Below are positions 8,361-19,081 of a stretch of DNA of 38,669 nt, piece after piece. The notes beneath the pieces were generated by a model. It searched no databases. It worked only from the letters and a program-made list of their open reading frames with translations, and had not been told where the DNA came from. Positions within the stretch are counted from its first letter, which is position 1. The number at the start of each line of letters is the position of its first letter. The DNA comes from Candidatus Aenigmatarchaeota archaeon (GTDB taxonomy: Archaea; Aenigmatarchaeota; Aenigmatarchaeia; QMZS01): contig JAUWTN010000003.1 in the NCBI GenBank assembly GCA_030614705.1, positions 1-38,669 on the forward strand. The letters are read 5' to 3'. The position numbers and the translations under genes are program-made.

Positions 8361-9728
8361 ATGGTTAAAGATGTGCTAATGCATAAATTTGGCGGGGAAA
8401 TCGTTAGTACCCCTAAATATCTTGAAAAAAGCGCTGAGATTATCAAAGATAATCACGAATATGCAAATGTCGCAGTGGTATCTGCTCTAAGAGGGGTTAC
8501 TGAAAGTTTAGCGGAAAAAGGCGGTTATTTTTCAGGAAATGGTTCTGAAGAAGAAATTAACTCTTATATTCAAGAACTCAGGCAAATGCATTATGATATA
8601 ATTAATCCTCTTGGAGAACGAATAATTATTGAAGAAAATCTGGAAAGAAAATTGGAATCTCTTAAATCACATTTTAACAGCATTTATGATTTTGAACATA
8701 TTGACCCTCTAATGAAAGACAAAGTTCTTGTATATGGAGAAGGTCTTTCTTCAGAAATATTCCAAGGCTACTTTTTAGAAAAAGGGTTAAATCCAGAAGT
8801 CCTCACCGGAAAGAAAATTGGAATTATTACAAATAATATTCATGGTGATGCTGATATTGATTGGGAACTCACAAAGAACAATATTGCAAATTATCTAAAA
8901 CCTCTGCTTGAAGAAGGGATTACTCCAATTGTGACGGGATTTGATGGAAAAACCACTGAAGGAAAAATAACAACTCTTGGACGGGGCGGATCAGATACCA
9001 CTGCCTGTGCAATCGGACGCGACCTGAAGGCAAAGGAAATCAATTTATACAAAACAACAAAAGGGGTTACAACCGCAGATCCAAAAATAGTTGGAGAAAA
9101 AGTGAGAACAATCCCTTTTTTAAATTATTACGAAGCAATGGAAGCCGGAAAAATAATTCACAGGAAAGGCGTAAAGCATGCTAGAAAAGGAGAAATCCCC
9201 ATAACCGTCAGATATATCTCAGACCCTGAAATAAAAACTGTAATTAATGGAAACAAAAATGTTGAGAAAGGCGTAAAATTAATTACCCGCGAAGATGGTT
9301 GTTATATTATTGAAATCTACGATCCAGAAATGGCTGAAAAAAAAGGTCAGCTTGGATATCTAAGTGATATGATGGCTGACAATGGGATTAACCTTAAACT
9401 AGCAAGGGATGGTTTCAACAGCTTGACTTTCGTGCCGGATAGCAATACAACTAAAGAATCCATCAAAGCGGTAAAAAAAACACTTGAAGAAGAATATGAT
9501 TCTGTAATTATAATCCCTGAGGTGTCCATACTCAGAGCCATTGGAAACCTGGGTTATGCCTGGCGTCAAAGCGCTCAGTTCAATGAAATTATAGATGAAA
9601 ACACAAATCAAAAAGAAACCTGCCTTGGATCTTATCCTTATGAATATACCTGGGGTCTTGATGGGGTGGTGCCGGATTCAAAATCAGAAGATATAGTCCG
9701 TAGATTACATAAAAATCTAATAGAATAA
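8361..9728 (+). CDS. Aspartate kinase-like protein with C-terminal ACT-like region
   Basis: 'HKFGGEIVSTPKYL', 'TTLGRGGSDTTACAIGRDLKAKEINLYKTTKGVTTADPKIV', 'EAMEAGKIIHRKGVKHA'. The canonical KFGGTSV is altered to KFGGEIV. Confidence 0.83.
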   Translation: MVKDVLMHKFGGEIVSTPKYLEKSAEIIKDNHEYANVAVVSALRGVTESLAEKGGYFSGNGSEEEINSYIQELRQMHYDIINPLGERIIIEENLERKLESLKSHFNSIYDFEHIDPLMKDKVLVYGEGLSSEIFQGYFLEKGLNPEVLTGKKIGIITNNIHGDADIDWELTKNNIANYLKPLLEEGITPIVTGFDGKTTEGKITTLGRGGSDTTACAIGRDLKAKEINLYKTTKGVTTADPKIVGEKVRTIPFLNYYEAMEAGKIIHRKGVKHARKGEIPITVRYISDPEIKTVINGNKNVEKGVKLITREDGCYIIEIYDPEMAEKKGQLGYLSDMMADNGINLKLARDGFNSLTFVPDSNTTKESIKAVKKTLEEEYDSVIIIPEVSILRAIGNLGYAWRQSAQFNEIIDENTNQKETCLGSYPYEYTWGLDGVVPDSKSEDIVRRLHKNLIE

Positions 9729-10258
9729 TGGGAATCCAAACAAATTGGCATGTTTTAACAGGGGGTCCATGTTCTGGTAAATCAAAAGTCATTGAATACA
9801 TCAAATCCAAAGGACACAATACATCCAAAGAAGTTGCAAGAAATATAATAGATAATGGGATTGCAAATGGAAAAACTGTGGAAGAAATCAGAGAAAATAC
9901 AATAAAATTTCAAAATGACATCCTAAACCTTAAGATTAAACTTGAAAATAATCTAGATCCAAAACAGACAATTTTTCTTGACCGGGGAATTCCTGATTCA
10001 ATTGTTTATTTCAAAGAAGCTGGACTTGATATAAATATTGCAATTAAAGAGTCCAATAAAAGACAATACAAAAAAGTTTTCTTTCTTGAACAACCACCCA
10101 TCAAAAATGATTACGCAAGAACAGAAGATGTAAAAACCTCAAAAAGAATCAGCAAACTCCTGTTTAAAGCGTACCTTGATTTGGGGTATAATTTAATAAC
10201 CGTGCCGGTAACCAAAATAATTGAGGAAAAAGCCGAGATTATTTTAAATAATTTATGA
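9728..10258 (+). CDS. P-loop NTPase (AAA_28-like / nucleotide kinase-like)
   Basis: Walker A 'LTGGPCSGKSKVIEYI', 'FLDRGIPDSIVYFKEAGLD'. TAATG overlap with the upstream aspartate kinase gene. Confidence 0.8.
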   Translation: MGIQTNWHVLTGGPCSGKSKVIEYIKSKGHNTSKEVARNIIDNGIANGKTVEEIRENTIKFQNDILNLKIKLENNLDPKQTIFLDRGIPDSIVYFKEAGLDINIAIKESNKRQYKKVFFLEQPPIKNDYARTEDVKTSKRISKLLFKAYLDLGYNLITVPVTKIIEEKAEIILNNL

Positions 10259-10322
10259 ATTATAAGAAATTTATTAAGAATAAAATAATTTAAATATCTT
10301 TTATGGCCGGGATGGTGTAGCC

Positions 10323-10370
10323 AACTCTTTTCTCGCTTTAATCTAAAGAATAACAGAAAAGGGTCTATAA
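10323..10370 (+). other. tRNA-His D-loop intron (48 nt, between positions 17 and 18)
   Basis: BHB folded by hand: central GTAG (10317-10320)/CTAT (10365-10368), 5' bulge CC|A, 3' bulge AA|G, inner helix ACTCTTTTCT (10324-10333)/AGAAAAGGGT (10355-10364). Confidence 0.85.
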
Positions 10371-10390
10371 GGTAGCATGAGAGACTGTGG

Positions 10391-10452
10391 AGAACCTATC
10401 GAGCCATAGGCGAAGATAGGATAAATGATTGAACTGTTTGCAGTTCATAGAA
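10391..10452 (+). other. tRNA-His canonical-position intron (62 nt, 37/38)
   Basis: BHB: outer AGAGA/TCTCT, central CTGT (10385-10388)/ATAG (10447-10450), 5' bulge GG|A, 3' bulge AA|A, inner GAAC (10392-10395)/GTTC (10443-10446). Confidence 0.88.
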
Positions 10453-10550
10453 ATCTCTTAGGGGGGGTTCAAATCCCCCTCTCGGCCCTATTTTTTAAAT
10501 TGTTTCTTATAAATTCCAAAATATTTATCTAAAACTCTTTACAAAAATTG

Positions 10551-12104
10551 TTAATCTCGGTTTGATATCCTTTTTGTTTTCATGTGATTTACTATATCCC
10601 TGATTTTATCCTTTTTCAAATAGACCAACACACCTAATCCAACCATTAAAAGAATTAACAAATAAACCCCGTAATTTGATTCTCCTTGTTTCGATGAATT
10701 GCATATTAAAGAAGTTGAATTGCAACCATATTCGCAGGTTTGAATTGCTATCCATTTGTTATCTCCACATTCCTGCAATATCTCTCCTAAACATCTCTTA
10801 GCCCCTTCATCACATATTCTTTCAGATATTTCCAGTCCTTCATCTCCCTCAATAATAGAGTCTCCTAAACTCTCCGCATAGAACTCCACAAAAGTATCAT
10901 TTATTAACTCCACCTCTTTTTCTCCGAAAACTTCGTAAGTTATAATAACTTCATTTCCTTCGCTCAATTCTGAATAAATAAATAAATATTCCGGATCATT
11001 TTCAACAATTTCTATTGTTGCTCCTAAAGCTGTTACGGTAATTAAATCCGTTGAATTTGCAAATGCTTTTGGAATAGAATCATAAATAATAAAGTTCTTC
11101 GCTGTTTCATTTCCACTGTATTTTATTTTCATTGATAATCTGGATCTATTTTGCTCTGCCTTGAATTCTCTTGTTGCTTCCAAATCAGAAGTTATACTCG
11201 CAGACAATCTCAACATATTCTGCTTTGCCTGTTCGCTCATTTTTCCCTTTGCAAGAACCTTTTCTATTGCTGCCTGCAATCTTAAATTATTTCTTAAACC
11301 AACACCCGGGATTAATTCAAGTTTCTTTGTTGCATTTTTTAATACTTCTTTCTTTGGTAGAATGGAAATACCTCCAGGACTGCTTCCACCCCCATCATCA
11401 TTATTATCCTCATCTCCACCAGGAATATCCACAGAAATCTCCTCAGACACAGAATCCGCATTTGAAGACACAACCTGAACTGTTAAAGTTCCTGAAGCAC
11501 CTTCAGACAGGGTTATTTTCCATGATGCTGCTTTTGTTTCACCTGAACCACCCTCACCACCAGAGATATCACCTAAATTTATGGAGCTTGAACCCGTAAC
11601 AGTTACACCTGAAAGAGAAGAAATAGTGGCAACACAATTTTCTGCGTCAGTTTCTCCCCAATTCTGCACAGTTATCTGAACAGTCTCACTGCCAGAAGAC
11701 ATTATTGTGCTAATTGGGGTAACAGATAAACTCAATGAAGGTGGAGAAACAACATCAAAATAATCTGAATCTGAAGACTCTGATCCTGATTGTGTAGTTA
11801 CAGTAACACTTATCTGTTGCATATTCAATTTTTCGTTTGCTTTCACAGTTGTCCATGAAACTGATGTTGTTCCTGAAGAAAAAGATTTTTCCTCAGATTC
11901 TTCCACACTGAATCCCGAAGGTAAATTAATTTTTGCTGTTCCGCTTTCAGACAACCCATTGACAGTTACAGTAAAAGCAATACCCTGCATAACGGTTCCT
12001 TCATTTGAACCTGGTTGTGATACAGAAACCATATAAGAACCAGCAGAAACCAATTGTAGACTCAACAAACAAAGCATCATCCCAATCAACAGTTTTCTTA
12101 TCAT
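10551..12104 (-). CDS. Secreted/membrane-anchored surface protein (517 aa)
   Basis: N-terminal signal peptide (MIRKLLIGMMLCLLSLQLVSAGS), Ser/Thr-rich beta-type repeats, acidic Gly/Ser linker (GGDEDNNDDGGGSSPGG), Cys-rich CLGEILQECGDNKWIAIQTCEYGCNSTSLIC motif, C-terminal TM followed by a basic tail. Confidence 0.8.
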   Translation of the reverse strand: MIRKLLIGMMLCLLSLQLVSAGSYMVSVSQPGSNEGTVMQGIAFTVTVNGLSESGTAKINLPSGFSVEESEEKSFSSGTTSVSWTTVKANEKLNMQQISVTVTTQSGSESSDSDYFDVVSPPSLSLSVTPISTIMSSGSETVQITVQNWGETDAENCVATISSLSGVTVTGSSSINLGDISGGEGGSGETKAASWKITLSEGASGTLTVQVVSSNADSVSEEISVDIPGGDEDNNDDGGGSSPGGISILPKKEVLKNATKKLELIPGVGLRNNLRLQAAIEKVLAKGKMSEQAKQNMLRLSASITSDLEATREFKAEQNRSRLSMKIKYSGNETAKNFIIYDSIPKAFANSTDLITVTALGATIEIVENDPEYLFIYSELSEGNEVIITYEVFGEKEVELINDTFVEFYAESLGDSIIEGDEGLEISERICDEGAKRCLGEILQECGDNKWIAIQTCEYGCNSTSLICNSSKQGESNYGVYLLILLMVGLGVLVYLKKDKIRDIVNHMKTKRISNRD

Positions 12105-15100
12105 ATTTTATCCATATCGCAATTACCAACCCTAAAATGTTCTCTTATTTTTTCTGTTCCCTTATCACTTTCAAGGTTTATTACAACCATATATTCCCCA
12201 TCAACCCATGAAGAACCCGGCAAGATTTTAAGCAATCCATATCCCTTCTCATTTGTCTGATTTAATACATAAGTTACACTATAATCACTACCCTCCTCAA
12301 GGATACTAAATCCAAATCCAAACATATAAATTTTCTCCACAGAAATATTTGCTCCTGAAATAGATGTTCTATTGAATTCGTAGGTTTTTATAACTACACC
12401 AAAAGTATCATTTTCATCAAGGCACCATTTATGCTTTGCAATTATCATTGAAGCATTGTTATAATACATAATTTCCCAGGAAGGTTGTTTCTCCCAAGAT
12501 AAGTTTTCTTGCTCTTCACCAAACCTGATTGAATCTGTCCAAATATCTGTTGGAAGACGGTTATAATATTCTTTATTGCCGGTTTCATCCCCATAGAAAT
12601 CATAATGATTATCCCCATCGCTTATCTCCGCAACTTCAGTATCATCATCCACTGCAAATTCTGTCAATTCCTGCACTCCATTATTCTTCCCATCATAGAC
12701 AACAATTGTGAAATTCTTGTTTGTAGATTTATTTAGGTCCAAATCCTGATTGCTCTCATTTATCATAGTATAATAACTTATTGTAGTGTCTGATAACCAT
12801 AATTTTACTCCCAAAGAAGATACATTTGCGGTTGTGATTCCTTCCCCTGGCCAAGGTCCTATTCCTGCAAGATATAATCCAGAAGTGAAATTCTCCCCAA
12901 CTTTCACTCCAACAGAATCAGAGAAATTTAAGTCTGTATCAAAAAATGCTGCGAGTGAGCATTCATCATCTGAACACGCAGGACTGCTCAGGTTCTTACC
13001 TTCTATTCCGCATGCAAGAATTACATTGTAAAGAGTACTGCTTATATTCAGTTTCTGCATATATCTCAACCTGTACTCATCACCCAACAAAGATAATATT
13101 TCAGAAGAATTAATCCCAGCAATTCCAAAGTCGAGATACCATTCCATATCAGAACAATTTGTTATTTTCAAAGTAATTAAAGTGTAATTCCTGTCAAAGG
13201 TTAAATTAATTTCACTTCCTTCTGAATATTCAACACCCAAATTACTCATATTGAAATAACAGGATTCGTTCTGGCTTATATAGAATTTTCCTGATGATTT
13301 GTTTAACAGGAAATACTTGTCTCCCCCATCCAGTTCCAGTGTTGTTATATTTGTAGAATCATTTCCAGGTCCAACAATTTCACAGCCTCCCTAAGGATGT
13401 GCTCCTCTCATAACACCCAAGACAGCCACACTACCACCACACCTGGTTTCATTTCTTAATTCATGAATATCCCCATAATTTTCCCACCCAAATCTTTCAA
13501 GTTTCACAGGTTCAAAACCTGAAATCATATGGGCATAACCTGAATAAGTAGTCACAAGATATTTTCTTGTTGTTGCTCTAGGCCATTTCCAGTCTTTCAT
13601 TTTCTCCATTCCTTCGCTTGATTCCGCAATAATTCCAAACGCATATCTGCCCGAAGAAATATTATAATCCTGCAGGTTAATTTTAATCTCACATAAATCA
13701 GAATTGCAGGTTGTTACATTTGAATTTATCAGGATTATCTGACCTGTTTCATCATTCCTCGCCTTATCTATTGTAAGATTTATTTCCCCGCTTCCCCCTC
13801 CAGGTCTTTTAACTATAACCGGAATTGTTATATTATCACCATATCTATAATCTCCAAGTTCAGGCCAGTCTCCTGTATTATTCCTGTAAAACATTATCTC
13901 AGTTCCTCTCGGGTCTATACTTAACAGGTACATTCCTTCAAATATTTCCCTCTCCGACTGGTTTGAATGAACAGAAATTATATTTCCGTTCAGGAAATTT
14001 TCAGAATCATTTGAAATAATCAAGGTATCATAAACTCCTTGTAAATTGGTGTCTGCAACAAGTAAATAAACCATATCCTCTTTAGTTTCTACTTCTCCTT
14101 TCATGAAGATTCCTGATTTTGAAAGAGAGGTATTTACAAAAATATAACTGCCTGCACTTACATTTATTCCGGATAAAGTAACCTCATTCTTTTTTATTAA
14201 AGTAATATTCCACAAAGCACCATAAGTATCCATTATTACCCCTCCTGTTGTGTTGTGAGGTGCATTTGTCATATTTGTTTCATTGGTAATCCACACAGTT
14301 GTTCCATTGTTATAAAAATAGACAGGTCTGTCCTGTGTGCAACCCTCATCATCGCATATTTCCCTGAAATATCTTTTTCCAAAATAGAAATTGCCATCTA
14401 ATTGTGGTGGGATAATCTCTATCAGTTCCTCTCCTTCGTGTGTACAGAATTCCCCGCAAATTCCGTTTGCTCTTTTAACTCTGAATTGTTGTTCATCAAC
14501 AGATACAACCTTCCAGTTTGTACCATTCAATTCAAACTCGTCGTCAGTTGTTAATGCGGATGATTCGGTTAAGTCTGTTGAGGCGTTAATCCAGACATGG
14601 GTGGAATTAGAAACTACATAAACTGTTTGTCCTTCATCACAAGATTCACCACCCCAATAATCTTTCCATTCCTTTTCAGATTCTACACAAAATCTCATTC
14701 CACGATTATTATCGTATTTATCAGACACATTCAACTCTAAAAATGGACTGCATTCTTCGCCCAAACAGATTTTAATTCTGTCTGCGAGCATAACTCTGAA
14801 AATATAATCATATGGATCACCATCCTCATACTTACCAACATCTAAAATCTTCCATTCCCTGCCACCAATAGTAAAACTATCTCCATCACTTAATCCCTGT
14901 GTAGAAGCCAGATTAACAGATGCATTAATCCATACGTGTGTTGTGTTTGATACAACATACACCGTACTGCCATTCACACTGCCAGGACATTCTCCTGTTA
15001 CGCATCTATATTGTTTTGCTGTTTATTTATTCTGTGGGCCTTCATCACAATGACCTGCAACTCCATCTACGCTTTCATATAAAATGCATTGTACATTTAC

Positions 15101-18100
15101 GAAATTTTGCGGATATGTTAAACTTACATTAAATCTATAGTCCACATCATTACAATCAAAATTACTTACAATACCTCTCTCAACAAAATCCTCTGCAGAT
15201 ATTATCATCTTATTTGCATCATCAACCAAATAACAACCGCCCTCATCACACACATCCCTTTCTCCAATATTTCTTATGAACCATGTCCTGCCTCCCGCGG
15301 TGAAATTATCACCAATAGTTTTATTTATAGTGGAAGTCATATCCACAGGACTAACAGTTAAATTATTCTCTATTTTTATCCATAAATGAGTTGCGTTGGA
15401 GACAATATAGGTGGTATTGGAATCTACAGGACAACCATTAGGTTCTGGATTTGTCCAACTTCCATTTGGCAATATGCAATAAACTCTCGCAGTATTATTG
15501 TCATATTTCTGAGATACAGTAAAATTCCAACAATTCTTACAAGACCCATCACACCAGAGACTTATATTATTTGTGCCCCCAGAGCAGGATACATTGTCGC
15601 TCTCTAAGTGCCTCGTTCTTTCTATGTCTACATATACTGTTCGAGAATTATATGCATCATCGTGCAACCACCTCTCATTGTCGCATCTATCCTGATCATT
15701 ACCAACAGAAAAATCTTTATAAATTACTTCCTGCTCGTGTATATGGTAATTATTTATCTCAGGAACATTAAGAACCAAATCTTTTATCCTGAACATCATT
15801 TCCTCATCTACTATACTTCCGCCAATCTCCTCTATTTCAAAAACAACAAAGTATTTATCAGAAGTGAAGTTCTCCAAATAAAGAGTCAAATTGCAGATAT
15901 TGCCAATACAACTGACATCAAATGCATCTTCCAGACCCATATCCGGCATTTTTGCTTCTTCATCAAAAACTTCGAATATTGTTATATTCATCAGATTATG
16001 TGGCTGTGCACAGGAACCATCATCAGGAAGTTTGCATCCTTTAAAAATAATTGTAAGATTTTGGTTTCTTGAGAAAACGGGCCCTTCTTTATCATCTTCC
16101 TCATCCAAACCACCTTCAACAGACAGTTCAATATTATATTCTGAGAAAGAGAACCAGAAAGTTCCAAAGTCTTCCTTACCGTCATATTCTCCATTTATTA
16201 TAGCATAAATATCTGAGGTATCATTCTCATCTATATTTATTGATATATTATAGATTTTCATAGGCATACCAGGCCCTTCTCCAGGCCCTTCATCCAAACT
16301 GACATTAGCAATAAAAGTATCAACAACACTATAAGAGACCTTTTCCGTAGGAGACATAAAATCCTGCATTTTCATCATAGAATCTATGCTGAAATCCACA
16401 TCACCAAGGTTAATAGGCTGCCAATCTGAAACATCATTTGCAAAAATACCAAACAACACATTACAGACAACAGGATAAACTATTTACCGGTCAAAAGCCC
16501 ATATAGATTTTGTTCCATTGTAAATAACAGGCAGAACATTTATGAAGAAATTCCTTATCTCAAATCCACCCCATCCAAAATATTCATCCCCTGTATCATT
16601 ATTCCTCAAAATAATATCAACTCCATACCATCCAGTTGGAAGGTTTCCGGTTATTGTGAGATTTGCTCCTGAAGTAGTGCTCATTATTACAGTGGAACTT
16701 GAATTAAAATCACCTGAATCAAATTCTTTCATCAACTGGTCATTTCTTAAATGATTTACTTCAACTATCAACCCCTCGCATCCAGAACACATTGGAGAAG
16801 AACTGTCTGCAAACTCAGGATCAGCCACAGTTACTCTCAAAGTAACCGGTTCTCCTTCTTTTGTGAACCACATTCCTTCCTCTGCATTTACAGGTTCAGC
16901 AAATATAATATATTTCTTGACCATGAAAAAAGATTCTCCTGTACCATACTCATTACTACCTTCATAATCCGCCTTATACCTGAATTTAATAAAATAAAAT
17001 CCCTCACTGGAAGGAGAATTAAACGATAATGTTGAATTTGCAAAAGATTCATTTATATTGTTTCTATAAACCGAGTCTGAAAATACATTTTCATAATTAG
17101 GAAACTCCCTATGAATCTCCATTATGCTGATATCAAGCAAAGCAGAAGAATTCAATTTTTCTCTTGTCTTTAAATCAGTTAAGTCAATTTTTATTTTTGC
17201 AGTTGTATTTGGTTTTAAAAACCATATAGATTCACCATTTTCACCAATCAAAGAACCTTCTGCGATTAAATGCTGGATTCCAAAAAATGTTGAGCTAGTA
17301 AGTTCATCATCTAATTTTACCTTTACATTATAAACACCTGTCTTATTTAAATTATTAATTATTAAAATACATTGGTCCGCCATTTCTGCCGGGGTACCCT
17401 CCATAGGGACATTGGATAAATTCAGAGCCTCAGTGAAATTATAAAAATTATAATCAACCAAATCTTTATAAGAATTCCCAAGTTCATCAACGATATCAAT
17501 TAAACTGAGTCTTGAACAGTTGTGTGTTGAATTAATTATTGGTATTGTATCTGGTCCATTTGGACCAAAACCATTTTCTGATAATTGCATTATTGCAACA
17601 GTAACATTATCCTCAGGGGAAAATGCACTAACCGTGACACCAGATCCACCCTTATCCATTTTATCAATAAAATTCATATTTACAGCTACCAAAAAAAGTG
17701 ATGATGAAGAAATAGAAAAGCCCATAACAAAACTCTGCTCTTGGGTATTGTGCGTTCCTTTTAGCTCTAATTTATATATCCCCTCTTCTTCTGTATTATT
17801 ATAGGTCCCTTTATATACGCCATCACTCTCTTTTGTTAAACTAATTGTACTTTTAACCCCTTTCGGAGTTATTATCTCTGCAATTGGATAACTTGGATTA
17901 ATTAAATTGCCATTATTATCCTTCGCTATTGCAACAATTGATACAGTAGAATTTTTGGAAAACTGGGAAGTAACAATCCCAACTCTATTTGTTGCATACC
18001 CATACAACTTAAACGAATCTACGAAAATATCAATTAAATTCAGATTATTATTTAGAGAAATTGTATATTTTCCTGTATTGGAAATATTGAATATAAATCT

Positions 18101-18976
18101 TACATAACCTGCACTATTTGTTGTGTTTGAATTTGTTGATATTGAATTTCCTGAAGAATCCCTGAGAGAAAAATCTATGGTGCAATTTGTACAGAAACTT
18201 AGGTTTTCATAAATAGCAAGCACAAACATATTCGTTTCTACAGTGAAATCATATTCATCTTTTAACTCAATCAGTATAATCTTTTTACCGTCAGAGTTTA
18301 TACCCGCCACAAGATATTTCGTGCCATTTAAAACTACAATTTTATTTATCCCTGATTCCTGCTCCACTTCATTACCAACATCTTCAGAAGTATTATACAA
18401 TGCAAAATTAGGATCATCATCTATATATAAAGTATCAAAACCTCCTGCCTTGTTTCTGTCAAGAACCGCAAAATAATAAGTATCCAATCCAATAACATAG
18501 GTTCCATTATAAACAGCAGATTTGTTCAGGTTATGTAAATCAGAAAAATTACTTCCTGTTGCCAAAGTTGTTGTATTCACAACAATAACACTATTACTGC
18601 TGTTTCCTGTAAAAAAAGATATAAGATTAAACTTCTGTTCTAAGATTCTAAACTTTATTTTTACTTCTTCTGAACTTGTGGAAAGCAATGCATAATATTC
18701 TCCTTCAGTATAATTGGTCAAAGAAAATGATATATCAAAAGAGGTATTGACAGAATAATCTGTTGAATTTTTCAATGTATCTGAAGAATTATAAATTTTT
18801 AGAGTTAATATTGTTGAACTGCTTAAATCTCCACTTAGTATTAAATTTTCATCAGGCGTGTATATTATTTTTGATGAGGTTACCATCAAAGCATTTACAG
18901 GAGATAATAATAAAAATATTAACAATAAAGATAAAAATAATTTTGGTTTTGTAAATCTTATAGAATAAATAAACAT
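12101..18976 (-). pseudogene. Giant surface protein gene, one reading frame interrupted by three in-frame stops (disrupted gene or stop-readthrough gene)
   Basis: Four ORFs (18976-16484, 16459-15023, 14977-13391, 13249-12101) lie in the same frame. The only interruptions are TAA (16486-16484), TAA (15025-15023) and TAG (13393-13391). The translation between fragments is open and similar in composition. Signal peptide only at the 18976 end. Confidence 0.75.
14280..15560 (-). repeat. Imperfect Cys-containing protein repeats (CDEG...TVYVVSNxTHVWINAS...GxxW) in the giant surface protein
   Basis: Repeated cores: NTTYIVSNATHLWI (~15.40 kb), STVYVVSNTTHVWINAS (~14.95 kb), QTVYVVSNSTHVWINAS (~14.61 kb), PVYFYNNGTTVWIT (~14.30 kb), each followed by a GG/GTxW element. 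Confidence 0.7.
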
Positions 18977-19081
18977 AATATTAGTTTAATATATATTTAT
19001 AATTAAAAGTATATTTTAAAAGATATATAATTTATTAATAAAAAATAATTAAATTGGTCCTAGTTGAGTTTACCTGCACTC

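Larger units (their letters stand above)
10305..10487 (+). tRNA. tRNA-His (GUG) with two introns (17/18 and 37/38)
   Basis: Acceptor GCCGGGA (10306-10312)/TCTCGGC (10480-10486), encoded G-1 (10305) opposite C73 (10487), T-arm GGGGG-TTCAAAT-CCCCC (10463-10479), anticodon stem AGAGA/TCTCT, loop CTGTGGA with GTG at 10387-10389. The mature D-loop AGCCGGTA is restored after intron removal. Confidence 0.92.

Noticed and set aside
11161-11599. Plus-strand ORFs antisense to the surface proteins (also 15386-16208, 17124-17804, 30367-31293, 37089-37449)
   Set aside because: Low-complexity Ser/Phe/Leu/His-rich translations mirroring the Asn/Lys/Glu/Thr-rich genes on the other strand. Best explained as shadow ORFs.
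12101-18976. Pyrrolysine or a global genetic-code change explaining the in-frame stops
   Set aside because: Two of the three stops are TAA and one TAG, while other genes in the window (UbiD TAA, IPK TGA, uL23/uL4 and others) end normally at standard stops. A single reassigned codon cannot explain it.
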